Part shown: in pieces, positions 1-6,760 of the stretch
Layout: each line of letters opens with the position of its first letter
Position numbering within the stretch: the first letter of the stretch is position 1
DNA from: JALGWN01 sp964598025
GTDB lineage: Bacteria; Arandabacterota; Arandabacteria; Arandabacterales; Arandabacteraceae
Reading direction: 5' to 3'
Length of the DNA stretch: 64,000 bases
Assembly: GCA_964598025.1 (NCBI GenBank)
Contig: CAZRAU010000005.1
Location: 1-64,000 of the forward strand
Notes under the pieces: generated by a model
Databases searched by the model: none
Told to the model about the DNA's origin: nothing
The model's input: the letters and a program-made list of their open reading frames with translations, nothing else
Position numbers and translations under genes: made by a program

Positions 1-1
1 C

Positions 2-1171
2 GGCATCGTCATAGGTGTCGCGGCTGTCATCGGCATGCTTGGGGTTGGTGAAGGCGCGAAGAGCCAGATCACATCTCAAATAGAGAAACTGGGATCGAAT
101 GTTCTAATGGTCTCGCCGAGCCGCGCGGAGAGCAAGGAGGAGGCGTTGGAGTGGCGGGGGAGGTCCAAGGGGTTGACCGTCGACGATGCGGCCGCGATCA
201 AGCAGAAGATCTCGGCGGTGAGCGAGGTGGCTCCTCAGGTCAGAATGCAAGAGCGGGTGAGATACCTTGATGAGTACTGGGATACGCAGCTTGTGGGAAC
301 CACTCCGTCATATCAGGTCATCAGGAATCTCGAGATCGACCAGGGCAGGTTTCTCGGGCAGGATGACCTTGACTCATGGGCCAAGGTCTGTGTGATCGGC
401 AAGACAGTGAAGGATGAGCTCTTCGGCGATGCCTCCCCTGTCGGCAGGGATGTGAAGATGGGACCGGAGAGATTCACGGTGATCGGCGTTCTCAAAGAAA
501 AGGGCCGGGTGGGTTGGGAAGACTTCGACGACCAGATATTCGTACCTTTTTCCACGGCTGAGAAGAGGTTTACCGGAGACGATCAAGTGCAGACGATTTT
601 CGTGCAGGCGAAAAGCTCCGTACTTACCGCTGTTGCCGCCCAGGAAGTGGAAACGCTCCTCACGGCGAGACACAACAAAGTCGTGGATTTCAGAGTCAGA
701 AGCCAGGAGGAGTTTCGCGCAACCATTGAGGACACGGCAAGCACGTTCAAGCTCATGCTGGCCGGGATTGCCGCGATATCGCTGATCGTGGGAGGCATAG
801 GGATCATGAACATTATGCTGGTCTCGGTCACCGAGCGAACAAGGGAGATCGGCATAAGAAAGGCAGTCGGCGCCAAGCGCGGCGACGTATTGGTGCAGTT
901 CCTGATAGAGTCGATGGTGCTAGCATTTGCCGGCGGGGTGATCGGGATAATTCTGGGGGTCACCTTCGCCAATACGCTTGGGAACTTGATGGTGGGGGCC
1001 GGCGCGTTCGGACCCAGACGGTTCTTGGGTGGTGACGGCGGGTCGGTTGTCACCCTGGGCTCTGTTTTGCTTGCATTCTGTTTTGCCGTAGGAGTGGGGG
1101 TCTTTTTCGGGATGTATCCTGCCAACAAGGCATCGAGCCTGGATCCGGTCGAGGCATTGAGATATGAGTAA
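2..1171 (+). CDS. MacB-like ABC transporter permease, 5' partial
   Basis: This is an inner-membrane permease of the MacB/FtsX type, which normally pairs with a LolD-like ATPase to drive export or lipoprotein/peptide mechanotransmission. The reading frame is already open at base 2 and encodes GIVIGVAAVIGMLGVGEGAK, the end of the first membrane segment and the start of the MacB periplasmic domain. The true start and the first roughly 20-40 residues therefore lie upstream of the window. A periplasmic MacB_PCD region follows. The C-terminal FtsX domain holds three membrane helices, including a GGIGIMNIMLVSVTERTREIG segment typical of the family. It ends in the usual EALRYE tail. The partner ATPase is probably upstream, outside the window. 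The family call is firm but the substrate is unknown. Confidence 0.9.
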   Translation, partial: GIVIGVAAVIGMLGVGEGAKSQITSQIEKLGSNVLMVSPSRAESKEEALEWRGRSKGLTVDDAAAIKQKISAVSEVAPQVRMQERVRYLDEYWDTQLVGTTPSYQVIRNLEIDQGRFLGQDDLDSWAKVCVIGKTVKDELFGDASPVGRDVKMGPERFTVIGVLKEKGRVGWEDFDDQIFVPFSTAEKRFTGDDQVQTIFVQAKSSVLTAVAAQEVETLLTARHNKVVDFRVRSQEEFRATIEDTASTFKLMLAGIAAISLIVGGIGIMNIMLVSVTERTREIGIRKAVGAKRGDVLVQFLIESMVLAFAGGVIGIILGVTFANTLGNLMVGAGAFGPRRFLGGDGGSVVTLGSVLLAFCFAVGVGVFFGMYPANKASSLDPVEALRYE

Positions 1172-1366
1172 ATCTCTATGCTGATGTCGCTGCAGCCGCC
1201 CGCAGGGCGGTCGCCTATCTCGGCGGGCCGGTACCTGTGGTCATACAGGTCGGCAACGCCCGGCATGGGAACCCGGCATTCATCGATGTGGTCCTGGGGC
1301 CAGCCCTATCCCTCACAAACCGGATCGCCCCACGGAGCTTTGAAGGCTGGCTATTCAACGTTCGTG

Positions 1367-1375
1367 TGGTATAAT
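1367..1375 (+). promoter_or_regulatory. Putative extended -10 promoter of the DGR target gene
   Basis: TGG followed by a perfect TATAAT (1370-1375) fits an extended -10 element, and no good -35 box is seen at 17 bp. It lies 36 bp before the ATG at 1412 and is the only strong promoter-like motif in the 240 bp between the permease gene and the KAP-NTPase gene. That spacer also contains small GC-rich hairpins (for example 1196-1210) but no recognisable gene. Confidence 0.5.
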
Positions 1376-1411
1376 GTGTTGTCGCGGCTCCCTTGCAGAA
1401 AAGAGAAGTGA

Positions 1412-3760
1412 ATGCAGAGCAAGACCCAAAAGGTCCCACCCATCCTGGACGACCGCCCTACGGAGAACGACGCCCTGGATTTCAGCCCGTACCGCGACAC
1501 GCTTCTGGACATAATTGCCGATCCGCGCACTCGGACACCTCTTACGATCGGCATCTACGGCGGTTGGGGTAGCGGCAAGACCAGCCTAATGCGGATGGTT
1601 AGAAGCCGCTTGAAGGACGTCCCGGACGAGGGAGGCAAAGAACCGCTGACAGTTTGGTTCAACGCCTGGCAGTACGGCAATGAGGAGGCTCTCTGGCGGG
1701 CTCTGCTGCTTCATGTCCTCGATGCGCTACGCCCACCGAAGCCCGAAGGACTGACCGATGACCAACTCGCGAGCCTGGCATCTCCCCACGACCCGCCTGA
1801 CCTCTCCAAGGAATTGAGGGCCTGGCGGGACCTCAGTCGCACATTGGACTATCTGCAGACATCGCTCTACCAGACCGTGGATCGTGAGGAAGCGGGTGGG
1901 CTGGAGATCGATTGGGAAAAGCTAGGGATCGGCACAATCAAGGGAGTGGCAAAGATCGGCCTGTCCTATATCCCCGGCTTCGCCCTGATCAAGGACTTGG
2001 TCGATGCGGGGCCCAAGAAAACGGATAACTGGGCCAAGGAGATGCTGGAGGCCTTTAGGCGTGAAAAGATCCGCATCCACCTGGATCACGTGCGTTTTCT
2101 GGAGCAGTTCCGCGGCCAGTTCGAACATCTGGTCAGGGAGCAGGTCACGGACAGTGGCAGGAAGCTGGTGGTCTTTGTGGATGATCTGGATCGATGTCTC
2201 CCGGAAAAGGCCATAGATGTGCTGGAGGCGATCAAGCTCTTCCTGGATGTGGAGGGATGTGTTTTCATGCTGGGACTTGACCAGGATATAGTGTCACGGG
2301 GGATCATGGTGAAGTACCGCGATTTCGCCGTCCTGAAGGGCGGCGACGGCAAGCCGCAGATCCCGATTGATGGTCGAGCCTATCTCCAGAAGATTATCCA
2401 GCTGCCCTTTCAACTCCCGCCAATTGAGCCCGATGACATGGAAGCGTTTGTGAAGAAGCTGGTTCAAGGACTCCATGGCGACCCCTGCGTGGCTGTTTTC
2501 GCAAAAGGGCTGAAGGAGCCTAATCCGCGGCAGGTTAAACGGGTCATGAACGTCTTTCTTTTCCTTCGGCGCCTGGCTGATAAGAGGAAGCTGCCGGTCA
2601 CACCGGTTCGTCTGGCCAAGGTTATCGTGATACAGCACGCGCATCCTGATCTCTACGACGTGCTGAAGGATGAGAACCTCTTGCTGATTGAGATGGAGAG
2701 ACACTTCCGGGATGAGGAACGCCGGCTGAAGGCGGCAGGCTTGGGGAAGGGCTCGATGATTCCCGGGCGGGGTACGGAGGGGAAAGGCGAAAAGGGCCCA
2801 GAGGTCAATCCCCGCCTGACCGGTTTTGTGCAGCGGTCTTCGCTTCGTACGCTGTTAACCCTGTATCCTCCCGAGGACGAGGGTGCGAATTTCATGGATC
2901 TGAAGCCCCGGGAGTTGCTTACTTATTTCACGCTGACAAGCCGCGCAGCGCCCGAAGTGCCGGCTGCCGAAGATCCCGCAGTGGCCTTGGAGCCGCTGAT
3001 GGTGCTGGTGCCGGCCGGCGAATTCCTCATGGGCACGAGCGATGAGGACATCAGGTGGTTGATTGAAAACACCGATTGGGCCGGAGAATGGAAGCAGAAC
3101 GGCTTTTTCGATCACGAGCAGCCCCAGCACCCCGTTGGCGTAGCGGATTTCTATATCGGCAGAAACCCGGTGAAGAACTCCGAATACCGGGCCTTCATAC
3201 GCGGCAAGAAACATAAAGCACCGCTCCACTGGGAGGGAGACACTTATCCGAAGGGCCTAGGGGGGCACCCTGTGGTGAATGTGACTTGGAAGGATGCCGT
3301 AGCCTATTGTGAGTGGCTGAGCAAGAAGACGGGCAGAGAATACAGGCTTCCGACCGAGGCTGAGTGGGAGAAGGCCGCATGCTGGAATGCGGACGCGGGT
3401 AGACGGACTCATTATCCATGGGGCAACGAGTTCGATTCGGAGAAATGCAACACTGTGGAGGGCGGCCGGAACGGAACAACCAGCGCCGGAACTTACTCTC
3501 CGGATGGAGACAGCCCCTTTGGCGTGGCGGACATGGCCGGGAATGTATGGGAGTGGTGCAACACCAAGTGGTTGGATTCTCCATACAAGCCGGACGACGG
3601 CCGTGAGGCTCTTGAAGGTGGGGAAACCCGGGTTCTGCGGGGCGGTTCGTGGAGCGGCAATCAGAGGGACGCCCGCTGTGCCTGTCGGCACAGGGGCAGT
3701 CCCGGTATCCAGGGCGACTTTGTGGGTTTTCGGGTTGCGGCTTCACCCGGCTCTCCGTAG
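1412..3760 (+). CDS. KAP-family P-loop NTPase fused to a C-terminal FGE/C-type-lectin-like domain; DGR target protein
   Basis: A 782-residue protein. Residues 1-400 form a KAP P-loop NTPase: Walker A GGWGSGKTS (50-58) and Walker B VVFVDDLDRC (about 253-262), followed by the KAP-typical LDVEGCVFMLGLDQD stretch. A weakly hydrophobic stretch near 170-197 may touch the membrane. A charged linker (about 430-525) leads to a formylglycine-generating-enzyme-type domain (about 526-780) with EFLMGTSDED, PTEAEWEKAA, YPWGNEFD, MAGNVWEW and the terminal VLRGGSW...GFRVAAS motif. The last motif is the DGR variable region (residues about 740-778). Residues set by adenine-rich template codons are 748-750, 753, 760, 762-763, 765-766 and 768-770. 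KAP or STAND NTPases carrying hypervariable lectin-fold ligand-binding tails are known DGR targets. A role as a ligand sensor or conflict-system receptor is inference. An AAGAGAAG ribosome site precedes the ATG. Confidence 0.93.
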   Translation: MQSKTQKVPPILDDRPTENDALDFSPYRDTLLDIIADPRTRTPLTIGIYGGWGSGKTSLMRMVRSRLKDVPDEGGKEPLTVWFNAWQYGNEEALWRALLLHVLDALRPPKPEGLTDDQLASLASPHDPPDLSKELRAWRDLSRTLDYLQTSLYQTVDREEAGGLEIDWEKLGIGTIKGVAKIGLSYIPGFALIKDLVDAGPKKTDNWAKEMLEAFRREKIRIHLDHVRFLEQFRGQFEHLVREQVTDSGRKLVVFVDDLDRCLPEKAIDVLEAIKLFLDVEGCVFMLGLDQDIVSRGIMVKYRDFAVLKGGDGKPQIPIDGRAYLQKIIQLPFQLPPIEPDDMEAFVKKLVQGLHGDPCVAVFAKGLKEPNPRQVKRVMNVFLFLRRLADKRKLPVTPVRLAKVIVIQHAHPDLYDVLKDENLLLIEMERHFRDEERRLKAAGLGKGSMIPGRGTEGKGEKGPEVNPRLTGFVQRSSLRTLLTLYPPEDEGANFMDLKPRELLTYFTLTSRAAPEVPAAEDPAVALEPLMVLVPAGEFLMGTSDEDIRWLIENTDWAGEWKQNGFFDHEQPQHPVGVADFYIGRNPVKNSEYRAFIRGKKHKAPLHWEGDTYPKGLGGHPVVNVTWKDAVAYCEWLSKKTGREYRLPTEAEWEKAACWNADAGRRTHYPWGNEFDSEKCNTVEGGRNGTTSAGTYSPDGDSPFGVADMAGNVWEWCNTKWLDSPYKPDDGREALEGGETRVLRGGSWSGNQRDARCACRHRGSPGIQGDFVGFRVAASPGSP
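3628..3744 (+). repeat. DGR variable region (VR) at the 3' end of the KAP-FGE gene
   Basis: These 117 bp align without gaps to 3905-4021 (offset 277). There are 16 substitutions, and 15 fall where the downstream copy has A (A to G, C or T). The one exception is T to G at 3688, which is synonymous at Arg759. The flanking A-free stretches (3628-3652 and 3722-3744) are identical between copies. Just 3' of the repeat, 3745-3756 and 4022-4033 match at only 8 of 12 positions. That resembles the IMH/IMH* difference that gives DGR homing its polarity. An imperfect 21-bp dyad lies about 30 bp past the VR end (3774-3794). Confidence 0.92.
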
Positions 3761-3904
3761 GTTTTTGGATGCTGAATTCTGAAGTTCTGGATTCTGCGCT
3801 CGGCGGGCTAAGGAGTCAATGGGCACCCACTCTTCACAGCATGAGAATGCAGACATGAAATGGTGGGGGTGATCGTTTTTGCTATAGGGGCAGGCCGATC
3901 GAAG

Positions 3905-4021
3905 CCGGGTTCTGCGGGGCGGTTCGTGGAACAACAATCAGAGGAACGCCCGCTGTGCCTGTCGTAACAGGAACAATCCCGATAACCAGAACAACAATGT
4001 GGGTTTTCGGGTTGCGGCTTC
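3905..4021 (+). repeat. DGR template region (TR)
   Basis: This is a non-coding template copy of the VR with 27 adenines, nearly all in AAC/AAT codons, plus GAT, CAG and AGG. Read in the target frame it encodes GSWNNNQRNARCACRNRNNP and then DNQNNNVGFRVA, the Asn-rich pattern expected of a DGR template. An in-frame TAG at 3885-3887 and the lack of any start show that it is not itself a gene. Of the 27 adenines, 15 differ in the VR. It lies in the same orientation as the target, 160 bp after its stop codon. Confidence 0.92.
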
Positions 4022-4246
4022 GCACGGCATTCCAAATTGGCCGGAAATGTCACGGGTTCATGGACGTGTGATCGAGGCCCTCAAGGAGAGCTGGCGCGAC
4101 CTGTTCCGGGCCGGGTATGGTCCCGGGCGAATAGAGAAGAGCCCTGCTCCCTGTGGTAGGCCGGGAGACCGAAGCCTGGGGTGGGGCACCTCCAGTGTGA
4201 CCTGGTTGTTGGGTCGTTGGGCATTGAGACCCCGGTGCTACATGTG
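4022..4246 (+). other. Spacer downstream of TR, candidate part of the DGR template RNA; no reverse transcriptase
   Basis: Well-studied DGRs need a structured RNA spacer directly 3' of the TR for cDNA priming, and normally a reverse transcriptase gene follows. Here the 225 bp are GC-rich with short self-complementary runs (for example 4110-4130). They contain no protein with reverse-transcriptase motifs on either strand, and the next gene at 4325 is an unrelated lipoprotein. The region could be the priming spacer of an RNA transcribed with the TR. The only open frame through it (83 codons from a GTG inside the TR) has no recognisable domain. Confidence 0.4.
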
Positions 4247-4275
4247 TTGACAGGGGGCTCGGAGGCCTGTTAGTT
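4247..4275 (+). promoter_or_regulatory. Weak sigma-70-like promoter before the lipoprotein/MoxR operon
   Basis: A perfect TTGACA (4247-4252) is followed after 17 bp by TTAGTT (4270-4275), a poor -10. It sits about 50 bp before the ATG at 4325 and may start the operon running through moxR-like, DUF58 and batA-like genes. Confidence 0.35.
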
Positions 4276-4324
4276 TCTCCTTGAAACGTCATACCGATTG
4301 GGCCGCTTCCCCTGAAAGGATGAT

Positions 4325-4840
4325 ATGCGAACCAGGGCTGGAATAGTATCGTCGATGGCCGTACTCCTCATGCTCTCGGCGTGTGCCGCGTTTGTGGCGT
4401 CATGCGGAGGCAGGTGCAACTGCTCCGGTGGAGGCTCGGCGGAAGGCCCACTGAATGAGGCCAAGCCGGACTTGCTTGAGGTAAACATCGGCCTTGACGG
4501 GGGCGGCTATGCCATGGGCGAACCTATCGTGATGACGCTCGAGGTCACGAATAAGGCCGGCAGGGCCATCAACCTCACATTCCCATCGGCCCAGCGTTAT
4601 GATTTCATTGTGAAGCAAGGCAAACGGACTATCTGGCAGTGGTCCGCCGGCAGGACGTTTGCGCAGGTTGTGGGCAGCCATGAGTTGGCGCCCGGGGAGA
4701 CCATATCTTATGAGTACACGTGGGATCAGACCGCAGCAGACGGAACAAAACCAGCCCTCGGGGCTTATACAATCGAGGGGCTGCTTATGCTCTCGCCCCC
4801 CTTCAGGGTGGGACCCAAAGTCTTTGGAATAGTCGACTGA
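4325..4840 (+). CDS. Lipoprotein with BsuPI-like domain
   Basis: A 171-residue exported protein. The N-terminus has a basic start and a hydrophobic core ending in a lipobox (LSAC, Cys20; a second candidate VASC follows), so it is probably lipidated. The rest resembles the BsuPI (intracellular proteinase inhibitor) beta-sandwich family: NLTFPSAQRYDFIV, then IWQWSAGRTFAQ, then LAPGETISYEYTW. In the family these strands form an immunoglobulin-like fold, and its role in secreted proteins is unclear. A GAAAGGA ribosome site lies 4 bp before the ATG. The MoxR gene starts 3 bp after its stop, so it looks like the first gene of the MoxR operon. Confidence 0.75.
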   Translation: MRTRAGIVSSMAVLLMLSACAAFVASCGGRCNCSGGGSAEGPLNEAKPDLLEVNIGLDGGGYAMGEPIVMTLEVTNKAGRAINLTFPSAQRYDFIVKQGKRTIWQWSAGRTFAQVVGSHELAPGETISYEYTWDQTAADGTKPALGAYTIEGLLMLSPPFRVGPKVFGIVD

Positions 4841-4843
4841 GAG

Positions 4844-5887
4844 GTGACCGGAGTGGATGCCAACATGAGAGGAGACCGGGTGAAAGAGGATACCAAGGAT
4901 CTACAGGCCGTTGAGAATCTCAAGGCTGCAAGAGAGAAAATACTCCAGCAGGTGAAGCGCGTCATCGTCGGTCAGGAGCGCGTCATAGAAGAGATGCTCA
5001 TAGCTCTTCTTTCCGACGGCCATTGCATCCTGGTCGGAGTGCCGGGGCTGGCGAAGACGCTGCTGGTGAGTACCACGGCACGAATACTCGATCTTAGGTT
5101 CAACCGCATCCAGTTCACACCGGATCTCATGCCTGCCGACATCACCGGGACCGACATCATAGAGGAAGATAGAACAACCGGCAAGCGGGGCTTCAGGTTT
5201 GTCAAGGGTCCGGTCTTCGCCAACATCGTCCTTGCGGACGAGATAAACAGAACACCCCCCAAGACCCAGGCGGCGCTGCTTCAGGCCATGCAGGAGCGCG
5301 AGGTCACAGCCGGCGGGGAGACCTACCAGCTGGATCTACCCTTCTTTGTCCTGGCCACCCAGAACCCCATAGAACTTGAGGGGACGTATCCCCTGCCGGA
5401 GGCTCAGCTCGATCGTTTCATGTTCAATATCTATGTGGACTACCCCTCGAAGGATGAGGAGACGGAGATAGTCGAGACCACAACGAGCGCCTATGCGCCC
5501 GATCTTGAACGGGTACTCGATGCCGGGGAGATCCTGGGGCTTCAGAAGCTGGTCCGCAGGGTGCCCGTGCCGAGACACGTCATAGACTATGCCGTGCGGC
5601 TCGTGCGCGCTACCCGGCCGGCGGAGGCAGGGGTTCCTTCCTTCACCAAGGATTGGATCAGCTGGGGCGCGGGCCCGCGCGCTTCCCAATACCTTATACT
5701 CGGCGCCAAGACAAGGTCCATCCTGAGGGGCCGCTATACGCCCTCCTGCGAAGACGTGCGCGCGGTGGCGCGCCCGGTTCTAAGGCACAGGATAATCACC
5801 AATTTCAATGCGGAAGCCGACGGTGTCACCACGATAGACATCATCGACCGGCTGGTCAAAGAGATCCCAGAGGTGGCCGGTGACTGA
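4844..5887 (+). CDS. MoxR-family AAA+ ATPase
   Basis: A 347-residue MoxR AAA+ ATPase, a cytoplasmic chaperone-like ATPase thought to act on or insert metal into von Willebrand factor A (VWA) domain partners. Walker A reads GVPGLAKT (65-72), the form typical of MoxR. Walker B with its continuation reads VLADEINRTPPKTQAALLQA, and the sensor region has FFVLATQNPIELEGTYPLPE. The C-terminal AAA lid 2 follows. The start is uncertain: GTG at 4844 gives the listed frame, and ATG at 4865 would remove seven residues. The stop overlaps the next gene by 8 bp, and the neighbours are DUF58 and BatA-like proteins, the standard MoxR-operon partners. Confidence 0.95.
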   Translation: MTGVDANMRGDRVKEDTKDLQAVENLKAAREKILQQVKRVIVGQERVIEEMLIALLSDGHCILVGVPGLAKTLLVSTTARILDLRFNRIQFTPDLMPADITGTDIIEEDRTTGKRGFRFVKGPVFANIVLADEINRTPPKTQAALLQAMQEREVTAGGETYQLDLPFFVLATQNPIELEGTYPLPEAQLDRFMFNIYVDYPSKDEETEIVETTTSAYAPDLERVLDAGEILGLQKLVRRVPVPRHVIDYAVRLVRATRPAEAGVPSFTKDWISWGAGPRASQYLILGAKTRSILRGRYTPSCEDVRAVARPVLRHRIITNFNAEADGVTTIDIIDRLVKEIPEVAGD

Positions 5888-6750
5888 GGACTACCGCAAG
5901 TATCTCGATCCTGCGGTCATATCCCGGCTCAAGGGCATGGACATCAAGGCCAGGCTCGTGGTAGAGGGGTTTGTCTCCGGCCTCCACCGAGGCCCCTACA
6001 AGGGTTTCTCAGTGGAATTCGCCGAACACAGGCAATACATGCCGGGCGATTCCATCCGCTATCTGGACTGGAAGGTCTACGGCAAGACCGACAGGTTCTA
6101 TATCAAGGAGTACGAGGAGGAGACAAACTTAAGGGCCTATATCATAATGGACGGCAGCGGCTCGATGGGTTATTCCTCCGACGGCATGACCAAGCTGGAA
6201 TACGGGAGCTATCTCGCCGCATCACTCGCGTATCTCATGCTCAAGCAACAGGATTCGGTCGGCCTCTTGATTTTCGATACCATGCTCCGGAGGTACATCC
6301 CGCCACGGTCGGTTAAGAAGCATCTTCATGTGCTCCTCAAGGAACTCTCCGGCCTGAGCGCGCGGGAGGAGACCGATCTGGGGCAGAGCCTTCATGAGTT
6401 GGCCCAGCGCGTGCGACGACGGGGCCTCATCATTCTCATATCCGATCTTCTGGACGACGAGNNNNNNNNNNCGGAAGCACGAGGTGATCGTGTTTCACGT
6501 GCTCGATCCCTACGAGGTGTCCTTTCCCTTCGAGCACGAGGTGATCTTGAAGGACATGGAGACGGGGGAGGAGATCCCGGCGGTCCCCTGGGAGGTCCGC
6601 CAGGAATATCGCGACAGGGTCGCATCCTGGATCAGCCGCTACCGCACGGTCTTAAGGCAAAGCGGCATAGACTACGTGCCTGTGCGGACGTCCACTACAT
6701 TTGACGTCGCCCTTTTTTCCTACCTCGAAAAACGTCAGAGATTGGGGTAG
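5880..6750 (+). CDS. DUF58 / VWA-domain protein, interrupted by an assembly gap
   Basis: The usual MoxR partner. The GTG start at 5880 overlaps the moxR stop. The N-terminal part has the DUF58 motifs GPYKGFSVEFAEHRQYMPGD and RYLDWKVYGKTD, then a VWA MIDAS-like DGSGSM. After LILISDLLDDE ten Ns (6462-6471) break the gene. The true continuation is the frame reading RKHEVIVFHVLDPYEV through SYLEKRQRLG to the stop at 6750. The printed gap shifts the frame by one, so the true gap must be a multiple of three. By comparison with the family, about ten or so codons are probably missing. This is one intact gene with a sequencing gap, not a pseudogene. BatA-like follows 10 bp later. Confidence 0.88.
6462..6471. 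other. Assembly gap (10 N) in the DUF58 gene
   Basis: Ten undetermined bases. Reading frames on the two sides are out of phase by one, so the true length differs from ten and should be a multiple of three. Confidence 0.98.
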
Positions 6751-6760
6751 GCGATAGACC

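Noticed and set aside
1178..1411. 77-codon open frame between the permease and KAP genes
   Set aside because: Low-complexity composition, no signal or domain, poor start context, and it spans the extended -10 promoter.
3999..4250. 83-codon open frame beginning with GTG inside the template repeat
   Set aside because: It starts within the TR, has no ribosome site, and the part beyond the repeat has no recognisable motif. It is read-through of non-coding template RNA.
3761..4324. Possible reverse transcriptase remnant after the TR
   Set aside because: Both strands were read for YxDD-type and neighbouring motifs. None was found, and the space is too short for the enzyme.
5880..6750. DUF58 gene as a frameshifted pseudogene
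   Set aside because: The frame change coincides exactly with a 10-N assembly gap, and both halves are well conserved.
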